A program made the translations under genes and the position numbers. Shown here one piece after another: positions 1 through 10,400 of a stretch of 64,000 nucleotides of DNA (positions are counted from its first letter, which is position 1; the number at the start of each line of letters is the position of its first letter). The stretch is from Eretmocerus hayati (lineage: Eukaryota > Arthropoda > Insecta > Hymenoptera > Aphelinidae). Location of the stretch: positions 119,382,838-119,446,837 of the forward strand of contig CM056744.1 in the NCBI GenBank assembly GCA_029851415.1, given 5' to 3'. A model generated the notes under the pieces. It was not told the DNA's origin and ran no database searches. It saw only the letters and a list, made by a program, of their open reading frames with translations.

Positions 1-2
1 AA

Positions 3-472
3 AGAGTGATATCCTTTATACGCTCCACACCTATCAAGCATGTCAGCAGAATTTTTGGATTACTACCGATGACAATATCTTTTAATAAAAATGGAAGATG
101 GACCGGACAGCTTGACGCTCTTCTCATCGTTTACGGGTAGGCACTCGTGATACCTTAATTTTTGTCTTTCCTATTCCATCTTTTGTAGATACAAGAGAAG
201 CTGCAGAGTCAACCAGTCAATTAATAACTTTGCTAGAAGATTTGTACGATAGTATTGAGGACATGAACAAAGCTTACGAAGGAGTTGTTGTACTTGCCAA
301 TACAATAAGTTGTTTCATGCATCTAATAATTTCTCTTTATACTCTATATCAAGAATTAGACAGTAACAAGAACATCCATTGGTATAACATTCTCGTTCGA
401 ATTTGTATCATCTTATTTTATTTCTATCGACTTGTGCTTCAAGTTCAGCCAAGTTTCGAAATCAACAAACAG
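3..472 (+). pseudogene. Gustatory-receptor-like gene fragment (two exons; incomplete)
   Basis: Two coding stretches read forward. The first (frame starting at base 3, to about 136, then GTAGGC) gives a segment containing VSRIFGLLPMTISFNKNGRW, which resembles the start of insect 7tm_7 gustatory receptors. After about 52 bases of intron-like sequence (TTTTGTAG at 181-188), the second (about 189/196 to 472, then GTGAGT) encodes LLEDLYDSIEDMNKAYEGVV, a hydrophobic helix (ANTISCFMHLIISLYTLY) and a further helix ending before a donor site. That is how the fifth and sixth helices of gustatory receptors look. Helices one to four would normally lie between these blocks and are missing, and I found no final exon with a TYxxxxxQF motif. 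The natural donor (phase 2) fits the natural acceptor poorly; joining needs an acceptor about 7 bases further in. So this is probably a deleted copy or a misjoined pair of exons. The gene begins before the window. Confidence 0.5.
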
Positions 473-653
473 GTGAGTTTTTTTCGAAAATTCGTCACAC
501 AGTTTTGTTTGCTTTTTCTATACAACTACTTTTGTTGCTTTCTCTAACGAGAACGGGTTAATTCTCTCGCCAAAATCTATCGATTGTAGGGAACACTCTT
601 TCCCACTATATTTTCTCAAACCTACGAGAGACTCACTACCTCTCTTGGTCTTT

Positions 654-659
<6 letters not shown>

Positions 660-697
<38 letters not shown>
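660..697. repeat. (GT)n microsatellite
   Basis: An uninterrupted run of alternating G and T follows TTTGCACGTG. It makes the histidine/threonine-rich minus-strand reading frame and the valine/cysteine-rich plus-strand frame seen here artefacts. Confidence 0.95.
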
Positions 698-699
<2 letters not shown>

Positions 700-1014
700 C
701 TTGTTTTCTCCCCGACACGCTTTCTCGTCTGCCCTTCATCTGATCAACTTTTGCCTTTCTACGAGCCTTTTTACAAGTTGGAGAGAATTATTGAAAGGTG
801 AGGCCAGTGATTTGGCAGCTCTCCTCTCCCAGTCATGTTTGATTCAGAGGATTTTTCATGTAAAATCGCTGAAATTGTGTACCTTCAAAGTCAAATGTCT
901 TTCTTCCCCGTTGTCTTGCGCCAATTCGGGTAACTCAGGCCATGGGTTTTTCGGCTCAATCCATCGATTGGTTGATACCGACATTTCATTAACTCTCTAT
1001 ACATTACAGTTTTC

Positions 1015-1480
1015 AGAAAAAGTGAAAAAATGTTCACCAAAAACTCAATTTTGATATTATTTAAACCAACTCTATCGAAATTCCGTCTCAACCAAACCCC
1101 AGATATTGCTAGAAAGACCTTAGTTTAGATAGCTCTGATCTCCCTAATATGCTTCCTCAAAAGAATAACTCAATATTAAAAAAATTTTTTTAAAATATTT
1201 ATTTAATATTTAATATTTATCTTTCATAGATATCTTTCTCTGAAACTCATTTATTCAAGTTTTGATGAACTGAATGCATACTCTTTTTGCTTCCCATATC
1301 CTTTTGGGCATGATTAAAATCAGAATTCTTCTCGAAAAATTGAAATTTTTACCAAAACCTCTATTTTAATCATATTTCATCATATTAATCCAATCGTATC
1401 AAAATTCCATCTGAACCAAACTCCAGATATTACTAAAAAGACCTTAGTTGAAATAGCTCGAGTGCTCCTCATTTGCTTGC
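1015..1480. repeat. Imperfect direct repeat (about 320-base period)
   Basis: The stretch around 1020-1140 (ending CCCCAGATATTGCTAGAAAG, then a run similar to ACCTTAGTT) recurs at about 1340-1470 with substitutions (CTCCAGATATTACTAAAAAG, then ACCTTAGTT). Both copies are followed by text ending GCTTGCTCAA or GCTTCCTCAA. No protein is evident. It looks like a local tandem duplication in non-coding DNA. Confidence 0.6.
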
Positions 1481-1524
1481 TCAAACAAATGGTTTGCTGG
1501 GCGATCACAGAATGAATTATTCCG

Positions 1525-1682
1525 AGCTTGGTGATTACTGTCACGGTCGTGCGATTCACGTCAATTGTCATGCATAAGGAACATGCAATGAGGTGGTCCA
1601 CTATGTATAAGGAACATGGACGTAGGAAAATCGTAGCGATGATTCCCATGCACCGCCGCGACAGTAATCACCAAGCTCGAAA
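1525..1682. repeat. Inverted repeat (hairpin element)
   Basis: The sequence CGAGCTTGGTGATTACTGTC at the left is answered by its reverse complement GACAGTAATCACCAAGCTCG at the right, enclosing about 120 bases. This is a short foldback or MITE-like structure with no coding content. Confidence 0.6.
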
Positions 1683-2209
1683 TAGGGTCCCAGAGAATTT
1701 CTGATTTGAATCCGTTTGTGTCTTTGCTCCGTTAAGTACCGGCAGATGATCCAGAGCAGAGCTCAACGAGTTCCGTCAGGTTTTGGCTAAAATTTGCCGA
1801 GCTGCACATGTGCACGTGTGCAGCGCATATGCACATTTGTGGACGCACCCTTGAGAGCCACTAATAGCCGCAGCACGGCGGCGCGCAGCCGGCAAACGAA
1901 ATTTTTGGGAATTGAATTGTCTGGACAGTGACACATACGCGGGGACATTGTCAACAAATGTATCATCTTGTACCTACTCTCAAGTATACCCATGTGTCAG
2001 ATGTATGTACAGAATTCGTATGTACAACTTATTTACATTTTTTACTTCAGCCTTATTCGCGGTCTCACTTCATCAGACTGCCCTCCGCACTCGCGCATAA
2101 TAGGCGGATAGGTACTCGAGTTCTGTTTGACTCTATATACCTGATTTGTTTCTGTTTAGATCAAAATTTAGGACTGCTCTCTAATATCTTTGGAGAAACG
2201 ACGACTTCT

Positions 2210-2380
2210 AGCGGTCAAATTGGTGTATTGCCAATAACAATTTCCAGAAACAAACAACTCACGGTACCACCACCTGCGTATTATTTTACAGCAAATTTTG
2301 AAAAGAGTATCATTTAACCAATGGAACTTTTTTGAAATGTTATTGGCAAAACACCGATTTGACTGTTGGAGGCGGACTAT
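2210..2380. repeat. Short inverted-repeat element
   Basis: GGTCAAATTGGTGTATTGCC near 2213 is mirrored by GGCAAAACACCGATTTGAC near 2345. It is a MITE-like hairpin. The overlapping reading frames on both strands are by-products of this symmetry. Confidence 0.5.
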
Positions 2381-3197
2381 TAGTTGCCTTCCTCTCATGC
2401 CATAAGATGGGGGGGGGGGCAAATAAAATGAACGGAAACGAATTTCGTAAGATTATGACTTGTTATGGAGGGAATATGAAAAGAAAATCTCCTATTTACG
2501 CAAAAGCATTCGAGTTACTTCTTCTAGAGGTGTTTATTCATACAAACATCTATTTGAATATCAGTCGGCTTATAACAGCACACGCGCTTCGCTGAGTGAA
2601 ATCAAGGTGAATGATGAGTAGATATTTACGGTTCTTGATTGGTGGCAAAATCCGTATAACCGAGAAATGGAAATGTTGAATCAGCTTTTTTTGCAAGAAT
2701 TATCACGTTTTGAGTAGCCACAATTAATGAAAAAATTTCATAAAAATTATTCTGCGATATGCTGATATATCGATTGAGTTGTTTGAATATTTTTTATTCA
2801 TTCACCAGTTGATCGAGATTGTATGTATTTAACAGGATCATCAAAACATAGTTTTGTGTGAAATGGATCACTACCGGAAATATAGCTTCATAGAATGAAG
2901 GATTTCCTAAATAATTAAAAAATTACAAAATTATGATTTCTGCAGTCAACTCTTCTCGCAACTCTCGGTGTGACTGTAGAGGTATCAAGATTATTTCATA
3001 ATAAAAACCAGACTAGAATTATGACTCTTATAATGCAGCTAGTCAAGATCTTCGCGGCGCTAAACAAGAAATCAGATTGGCCTCCTACTTGTAATCCCTC
3101 ACTTCAAATCGATCACACGAGCGCGCGGATTGCTTTGTGTCTTTCGTGATTGAATAGTGCTCAGGGCGGGGCTCGATTAGACGAGCCGGGAAAGCCG

Positions 3198-3237
3198 ATG
3201 GGGAAAAATGAACCCACTGCAAAAATGATATCTGCAG
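3198..3237 (+). CDS. Candidate first coding exon (MGKNEPTAKMISA)
   Basis: ATG at 3198 opens a 13-codon frame that ends at a strong splice donor (GCAG|GTGAGT) in phase 1. The 100 bases before it are GC-rich compared with the surroundings (CGAGCGCGCGG, GGGCGGGGCTCG), as expected for a promoter or 5' untranslated region. I could not find the next exon: between here and 6.5 kb no acceptor is followed by recognisable protein. The product is not recognised. It may be a chance ATG plus donor, so confidence is low. Confidence 0.25.
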
Positions 3238-5004
3238 GTGAGTTTAGTATATTCTATTGAAGAGATGAGAGAAGAAAAAAGATGGGGGGGGGGGGGCGGA
3301 TACTTGAACGGAAGAATCCAATTTTATAGCTTTGAATAGCATCATATAATTTCCTGTATAAAAATAGATTGGTGCGAGTACGAAAAATCATTCTTGCATT
3401 ATCATCTACGAGTACATTCTCTTCATGATGACACTTTTATCCATATTTGTTTATGAAATAACGGAGCAACGCATAGACGTTTTGTCGATGTGCAATACAA
3501 ATATTTGATCTGATGGTTCTGTTGGTTTTTTTTCCGACGACTAGGTCGATTATTTCTCAATGAAGTGGTTTTTTTGCATCGTAAGTGATGAATTCTCGTC
3601 CAAGAATACCAATCTCATAGAGTCGGCAGAATTGATTGGTAATTTTTATGAGCTGCCGATGATCGATGAGACTTAGGTTTACTGAACAAACATTTTTTAA
3701 ACCAATCTACTTCAGTACATTGGTATGAGGGTAATGCTTATTACAATTCGAAGTCCAAACATGTGTCAGATAAATTCTTTCTGTTCAATTAGGATGAAAT
3801 AAGAACTCTAACTCCACAGTTATCTTAATCATTAATTTATTATCTTATTGATCAAGTGATTCTTAATCATTCACACACCATAGTGTAAGATTATTCTCTA
3901 CAATTATGAGTGCTTAAGAATTGATAAAATTCAACCCCCAAGATCTCGGTTTAGAAAAGGAAAAACGTCAAGAGATAGATTTTCCGAGGATCGTTAAGCA
4001 ATAATTCACAACATCACGTTCGAGACGAGCATTCACGGATAAAAATGACTTATATCGAATATCTAAGTCTTCCTGGGCTTTTTAATTTTAAACGGTATTA
4101 CAATGGTATTGAATCGATGAATTTTTCCATTTTTTGTAATGGACTTTTTGGAATCTCAGTGGTTGACTCATGAACGATGATAGAATCTATGTATATAAAA
4201 GTATAAATTGAACGATGATGAGTACCGTACACCGCTCACGAGACTATTATTCAATTCTCATGGTGCCACGCCAAGGCAATATCGTACAGGTATTCAAAAT
4301 TTTCCTGTAAGAAATTTTTCCCTCTAAATTTCATGTTCTGGAGAATTTAGGATGATTCGTTGGTGATTAACTTACCACTTCGTTCAAAAAGTTTTTTCGA
4401 CAAGATCTAACTGATCTCACGGCTTGTGACACGTCGCACTCTTTGTCGGTGGTCATTTTTGCAAGTAGACACGATGCGGACAGCCAGAGACCGCTCGCAG
4501 TCACTCCATCGCTGGTGAAAGTGAGATAATACACTCATTGTTAGCAAGAATGATATAAACAGTTCTCTTGTCCCGAGTTTGCGACTATTGGAAGTTTCAA
4601 ATTTTGATAAAATTACTCCCAATTCAATGTAATGAATTGCATTACGTTGAAAACTGTTGAGATGCAGCAAATCGTCAGGCTCCAAAATAAAAAAAAAAAG
4701 TGTGGGGTCCAACGAACTCCGAGCAGTTTGTCTAATATGCGTCAAATGTAGTGTTATAAACTGTAAGTCCAAATAGTTTTCGAGTCATAAAGTTTGAATT
4801 ATATTTTCACTATTAGGGACTAAAAGACGTGTTTTACTCCCGCTTCGCAAAAGCGTAAATGACGCGAGTTTTCGTTCCCTCGTGGCAAAATAGTATAAGT
4901 ATGCGTCGAGTGCCAAAAATTTTTGTTCTTCGCGATAACATTGTTGGACATCGGCGAAGCGAGGAAGCGTGGAAACACGCAGTTTGCGCGCCGAGCCGTA
5001 TAAT

Positions 5005-5275
5005 AGTTATTTACGATACAAGGGACCTAAGAGCCTTATTATTACACGGCGTGAAGTTGGCGCCCGAGCGCTTGCGCGAGGGTGCCAATCACGCCGTGTA
5101 ATAATCAAAGCTCTTGGGTCCCGTGTATCGTACACTATTTTATAGCATCGAGTGACATAAACCCGCCCTCTGCGGGGGTCATAACACACCCGAGCGCCTG
5201 CGCGAGGGTGGAAGCGGGTGGCTAGGGCGGGGGTAAGCGGGGGGGTTCGGGGGGGCGGCAGCCCCCCCGACTGAA
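5005..5275. repeat. Hairpin element with G-rich tail
   Basis: ACGATACAAGGGACCTAAGA at about 5015 is mirrored imperfectly by the stretch ending CTTGGGTCCCGTGTATCGTA at about 5130, giving arms near 50 bases. The 20-mer CCCGAGCGCTTGCGCGAGGG at about 5062 recurs with one change at 5190. From about 5213 to 5256 the plus strand carries consecutive runs of three to seven G, followed by a C7 run that can pair with the last G run. No coding content. Confidence 0.7.
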
Positions 5276-6375
5276 AAAAAGTTAAGAATCTGGTCCTTTA
5301 GAATAGACATCACACACCCGCGATTAAACCTATCGAGTGATGATAAAGACGTTTCTTGTATCTAAAATAAGTCATGAGCATCGTTGGTTATTATAGTAAT
5401 ATAAGGGTTGTGCAACCCTCATCCCGGCCAAAACCTAAAATTTTCCCTCTCAGACTTCATCATGAAACAATTTCTGAATTTACGCTGGTAACTAGACTCC
5501 AGAAAAATTAGCAGTTTAATTCTTCTTAGACATTCCATAACGGCTGTTTGAGAATTGAAAACTGTGTAATAACACATCCTCACCGCAAGGATGACGAATA
5601 TGCGTATTCGATCTTTTCAAATGAGGTACAATTCCTAATACTGCCATGCAGTCTCTAATTTTGATACCTACTTATTTGTTGTGATTTGATCACGACAGTG
5701 TACTAAATGGAAATCCAGCATGATCAAAGGTTACAAGGTTAGCACAAATATACATGTGCAAAACTCAGCCACGTGTTTATGTTTATGTTTATGTTGATGA
5801 TGATTTATAACCATGAGTGGGATTGTAACAGTCATGACTAATTTTCTTGCTCTTTACAATTATTGATGCGGATACAAGTGCTCCAGACATGATCCATCAT
5901 AGATTTTTTATAATATTATCTCAATTTCGATGCCTGCATACATAATATGCGCAAAAATTGTCAAAAATGTCCTAACAACCTCACAGTGAAATAAACTGAT
6001 TTGCTGCATCCCGCACCCACGTGAAGTGAGCGGACGCATTATTTCACAGTTGAATAATAGGCCATTTAAGTCCCGCAAATGCGTTAAATAAACGCGGGTT
6101 TAGGTCACGCAGTGCTATAAAATAAAATACGCAACTGGGGAGCAAAGTGGACGACCACCTTCCGGATGTTTACCGCTCTCGGCTGCGCCTCGAGCGCTAA
6201 TATTCACGCGGGAGGGCCCGTCCTCTTTCATATTGCATATTGCGTAATGTACTATTTTCAAGGTCTGGCAATGAATTTTGAAATGAGCTAAGGATAGTAT
6301 ACCTTAGACTTCAATAACATGAAAAACATTCACCCGTGTGACGTTGAAAAATATTTTCTGATGTTTGGGTGCCTA

Positions 6376-6535
6376 CAAAATTGCGAAAAATAACTTTCGC
6401 GCCTCGCACATGAGGTTCCCCGCTTCCAAGCGATCAAGTCGACCCTCGCCTCCGGCTCGGGCCGAAAACCGATCTCTCAGAAGCGAGCTACAACCTCATA
6501 AAATCGGTACAAAATATACTATTGTGATTCATTTA
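6376..6535. repeat. GC-rich dispersed repeat next to the phosphatase's last identified exon
   Basis: This block (CGCCTCGCACATGAGGTTCC to ACAACCTCATAAAATCGG) has complementary ends around a GC-rich core with CCTCCGGCTCGGGCC. Related core text (AGCCGGAGGCGAGAG) occurs near 26.88 kb. It lies directly downstream, on the minus strand, of the last recognisable exon of the receptor phosphatase. It may therefore mark where the 3' part of that gene was displaced. Confidence 0.5.
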
Positions 6536-6536
6536 C

Positions 6537-7475
6537 CGGCATACAATGACTAGTGGTCGGTCATTTCTCGTCGATAGATGATTTATCGTCCTCCATAGTT
6601 TAACCAGCTCTTTTGCCTCTGGTAATGACGATTCTGGCCAATTTTTATAGCTGACAATTTTGATAGTCTGATTCCTGGAGGGCTGCTATCCGAAAGCAAG
6701 AGAAGAAAACATTCGTGGTATATCGTTGATACATTCATTTACAGAAAAAGATATCAGATCAATTGAAATTCTTTCTCACCTCAGAACTGTCTATTATAAG
6801 AACATCCTCTTTGATATAATACTGTGCATCCTGAGTGAGATTCTGTTGTCGAACTATCCTCAGGTATTTTGAGCTCACAAATCCTTGACTTTCTGGCACA
6901 AGCTCGCAGTAAGTCTTGAAGAATAAAGAGATATATGATATCAGTGATTGTTTACGAGAAAAGTATACCACAAAATTTGGAAGCGGGTTGTAAAAAATCA
7001 TTCAGATTACGCCAGACACTAATTCTTCGATACTCAAGTAATTTGAAACGTACTGGATCGTTTAAATTCGGCTGTTGCAATACCAACACCAGCTCAATAT
7101 CCAATTCTGATAACATCCGCCAGAAGTCGGCTGACGTGGTTGGCATAGGGAGTTGCGTTGTAATTATTTGGCAGTCTTTGAAAACATTTCTAACGCACGT
7201 CGCTGCGATATAGTCACTGTCCTCGTCAGTTATCACAGATCGTTTCAAGTACAATCTATTCAATCCACCTGCAAGTTGACATTGACATGGATTCACCAAA
7301 TTAAAAAAAAAAGAGGGAATGAAATCAACCAACATTTACGCGTGAGAAAAAAAAACGATTTTAATCACCTGCTGTTTCCGGGAATCTGTGTTTTGCTCTA
7401 TTTCGATTTGATATAGACTTTTCGGGCAGAGGTGGAGAACCTAAAACTTCATCCCACCAACCAGTGTCTAGAATC
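6537..7475 (-). other. Phosphatase second PTP domain D2 (incomplete)
   Basis: Exons 7369-7475, 7054-7268, 6780-6914 and 6537-6685 encode a degenerate second PTP domain: SDYIAATCV, TTQLPMPTTSADFWRML (as in D2 of tandem-domain receptors), TYCELVPES in place of the usual QYWP, then SYKNWPESSLP and PLVIVC. The WPD aspartate is replaced by glutamate (WPE), so this domain is unlikely to be catalytic, as is usual for D2. The frame then reads TGC CGG TAA. Either GTAAAT is a splice donor and the P-loop half lies on an exon I could not find, or the protein really ends here. Confidence 0.7.
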
Positions 7476-10400
7476 CTATATAAAAATTATGAAAATCGTC
7501 TGTTTTAGTGATAAATCTAAAGATTCGATTCACGAATATGTTTCCTTCAGTACCTTCTGAAGTGTGCCAAAGATTTTTCTTTCGCTTTTGCAATTTGTTC
7601 AGGCAGTCTTTCATCGCATGTGATACAGGTCTCGCAAGAGTTAAGGTATTCGACGAGAACCAAATGTATCAATAAATACTGTTCTATACTACCGACCATA
7701 TTCAATCTGTCTCTTCTGGCAGATTTTACTATTGAATGAACATCGATAACCTGAAGATGAAACGTTCCTCATTGAGATATTTTGTTTTTTTCATTCCTTT
7801 AAACTCGAATATATCCCGTTTAATTCACAAGAATATAAAGAGGGAATATTCATGTGTTCTCTGCGATGTTTTACCTTTTCTGAGGTAGCTTGACAAATGC
7901 ACATGTCAAGGACTATGAGAGTACCAGTGCGACCGACTCCGGCGCTACAGTGAACGACGATCGGTGGTTCCTCGGCACACCGTGGAATCGGAGAGAGACT
8001 TTGTATTTTCTTGAGAAATGACACTATGGATTGGGGATTCGATGGCACGCCGTGGTCCGGCCAAGTTGTGAAGTGTAAATGATCAATCTGTAAAATAAAG
8101 GCAAAATGTCAGTTCAAATTTTATGTAATCTCACTGGTTGTGATCGCGAGTGTGCTGAAATTTGATTCCATAGTAGGACGCTTATTCACATGTGAACAAT
8201 TCTCAAATTCTCACTCCATTGATAGGACTACTCTACTCAGAGCTAGAGTCTTAACAAGATCTAGCGATATTGTGGTAACTGTCTCCTTCAGTTGCCCCAA
8301 TACATAGATTAAGGCGATGCGGTCACCGTGCACGCTGAACTTTGTTCACAGAACTCTCAAAATCTTTTCCATTATGGGCTAAACGACGAGTTATCCAGGC
8401 TTCATTATCATCTAACTTGGCCTGGATAACTCTTCGTTTGGCCCAAATCGGACTAGATTTTGAGAGTTTTGTGAACGAAAATGTGCCAATTTGTAGGTTA
8501 GAAAGTACCCGCGGGCGAGTTATTCTCGTTTATTAGTGATAGTCTTGTGATTGGTGACAAATAATGAGTTGTCCACCATAACTCAGGTGATTATACGTAA
8601 TGGACAAATCGTCTCCGACTTCGTTTCGTGAGAATTTTTTGATTTACATCCAAATAAGATATAATTTCCGGGTTGCACGGTGACCGCATCGCCTTAATGC
8701 ATCAGATGAACAAGTTTGAAGAAATTTGCACCTCATTCCTAACAATGGAAAGATTCAGGCCCGAACTCGCAAGGAAAAATGTAACCATGGATAGTCCAAC
8801 ATATTTATCTCGCAACCGCGTACTTATGGTTTCATCTGATCTATTAGGATTCAAAACTCTATTCCACCTAAAAATGCTTCGAAGATTCCGAATCTCAACT
8901 CTTTCGCCGCAGGTGTGCAGCTACTAATCCGTAAATTATTCTCAGGGTCGTGTTTGTTTAATATCTTGACGCACGGGAAACTATCAAAGACGTCACATTA
9001 AGCAGGAAATGAGATTCGCGATTTTTTAAAGAATGGAACACTTGTGTAATAGTCATAGAACCAAGTCTGTTCTGAATGAGGGAGGGAGTAGTCGTAATTC
9101 GCTGTAGTGTCGGTAATCACGAGGCTCCTGACGATTTTGCGATTGCAAATTCATCGTTATGTGGAATTTCCGGATAAATTTTTTTGTGTTCGGATTAGCA
9201 GTTGTAACTTCAGCTGTGCCTTCACACGATAAGAAAGAGAGTCATGGTAAGTGTAATCATAAGCCCCACGTGGACTCGAAGTAGTTGGAATATATCGCGT
9301 GATGCTAGAGTTCAAGGGATGTTGGAGTCTTATTCTGTCTGCATACTTATCGAAATTTTCAAGTTCACAAACCAATCGATGAATTTTTGAGATTTTGCAA
9401 TCCTAATAAGTAATGCCGATTTTATGTACCACACAGAATCGGCGTTACTTACCGAATTGCAATATCTCAAAAATTTATTGAATGGTTTGTGAACTCGACA
9501 ATGTCGGCATCCGACATCCTCTCAGGTTGATCCAGTCACTTACAGTGTCCATTACAATGAACACATCTTTGTTCATCGATTTCCAATAATCGGTAATTAT
9601 TCCTCGGATAAGTCAGAAGAATCTGGAAAAATTATCAAATGTCCCTATTGACACAAGAAATGAATCAACCTATAGGCGGAGGGCAAATACCTGATTGCTA
9701 CCGACAAAAATAATAAAAACAAAAAAAATTTTAAATTCCAGCTTTGCCTTTTTCAGTCTCACTTTTGCCAGGAAAACATATTCTGAATGTCAAAAACACG
9801 TTTCTCGATGTCAATGAATAGGTTAACAGACAATGGAGTTTTTAACCTGTTTATAAGCATAATAAGTACACAATTTATGAGACGGTGTTGAGTCGAGATG
9901 AATTTCAATCACACTCTTATAAAAATAGTAATTCTAGCACTCAAATCTGATATACTTTAATTGCAGTATACTTTTTAATTTCATATTGTTTGCATATCCT
10001 CAGAAGAATTTGGAAGAGATTTCATTTCGAGGCTGGAGTTTGTCAAACATTTGAATGGTTATCGCAATGGTGAGCAAGAAAAATGTATCAAATTTATGTT
10101 TCAGTAATGAAGATCCCAAGATCTCCAGATGCAGATCAATCTGAAAGCAGTGAACAACCTTCTACCAGCTTCAATATAACTCCAAAACCCAGTTCAACTG
10201 CAGAGCAAGAGAAAACTAGTGCGACAATGGATGACTCACAAGACAGCAAGAAGAATTGGCTAGACGATGCAAATGATCCTTCTCCAATTTATAACAATAG
10301 GGTTTTTGAACTTTTCAACCCTTAGTCATTCTAAATTTTGAAAACAGCCATATGCCTTCGTGTGTGAGGAATTCACATGATAAACTTCTAAATCCCGAAA

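Larger units (their letters stand above)
3238..6536. other. Intergenic region, no convincing gene; dispersed repeats
   Basis: I see no supported gene. The stretch holds a poly-G tract at about 3285-3298 and a hairpin plus G-rich tract at 5.0-5.28 kb. It also holds copies of a dispersed family sharing ACTAAAAGACGTG and CATTCCCTCGTGG with 34.39-34.50 kb, and GC-rich blocks at 6.05-6.23 and 6.38-6.53 kb. The 121-codon minus-strand frame at 4407-4772 shows no domain or signal peptide and contains an A-tract, so I do not call it. Confidence 0.6.

Noticed and set aside
518..739. Minus-strand frame rich in His/Thr and matching plus-strand Val/Cys frame
   Set aside because: Direct translation of a (GT)n microsatellite; no other coding evidence.
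4407..4772. 121-codon minus-strand frame
   Set aside because: No recognisable domain, no signal peptide, no supported splice sites; contains an A-tract that gives a run of Phe.
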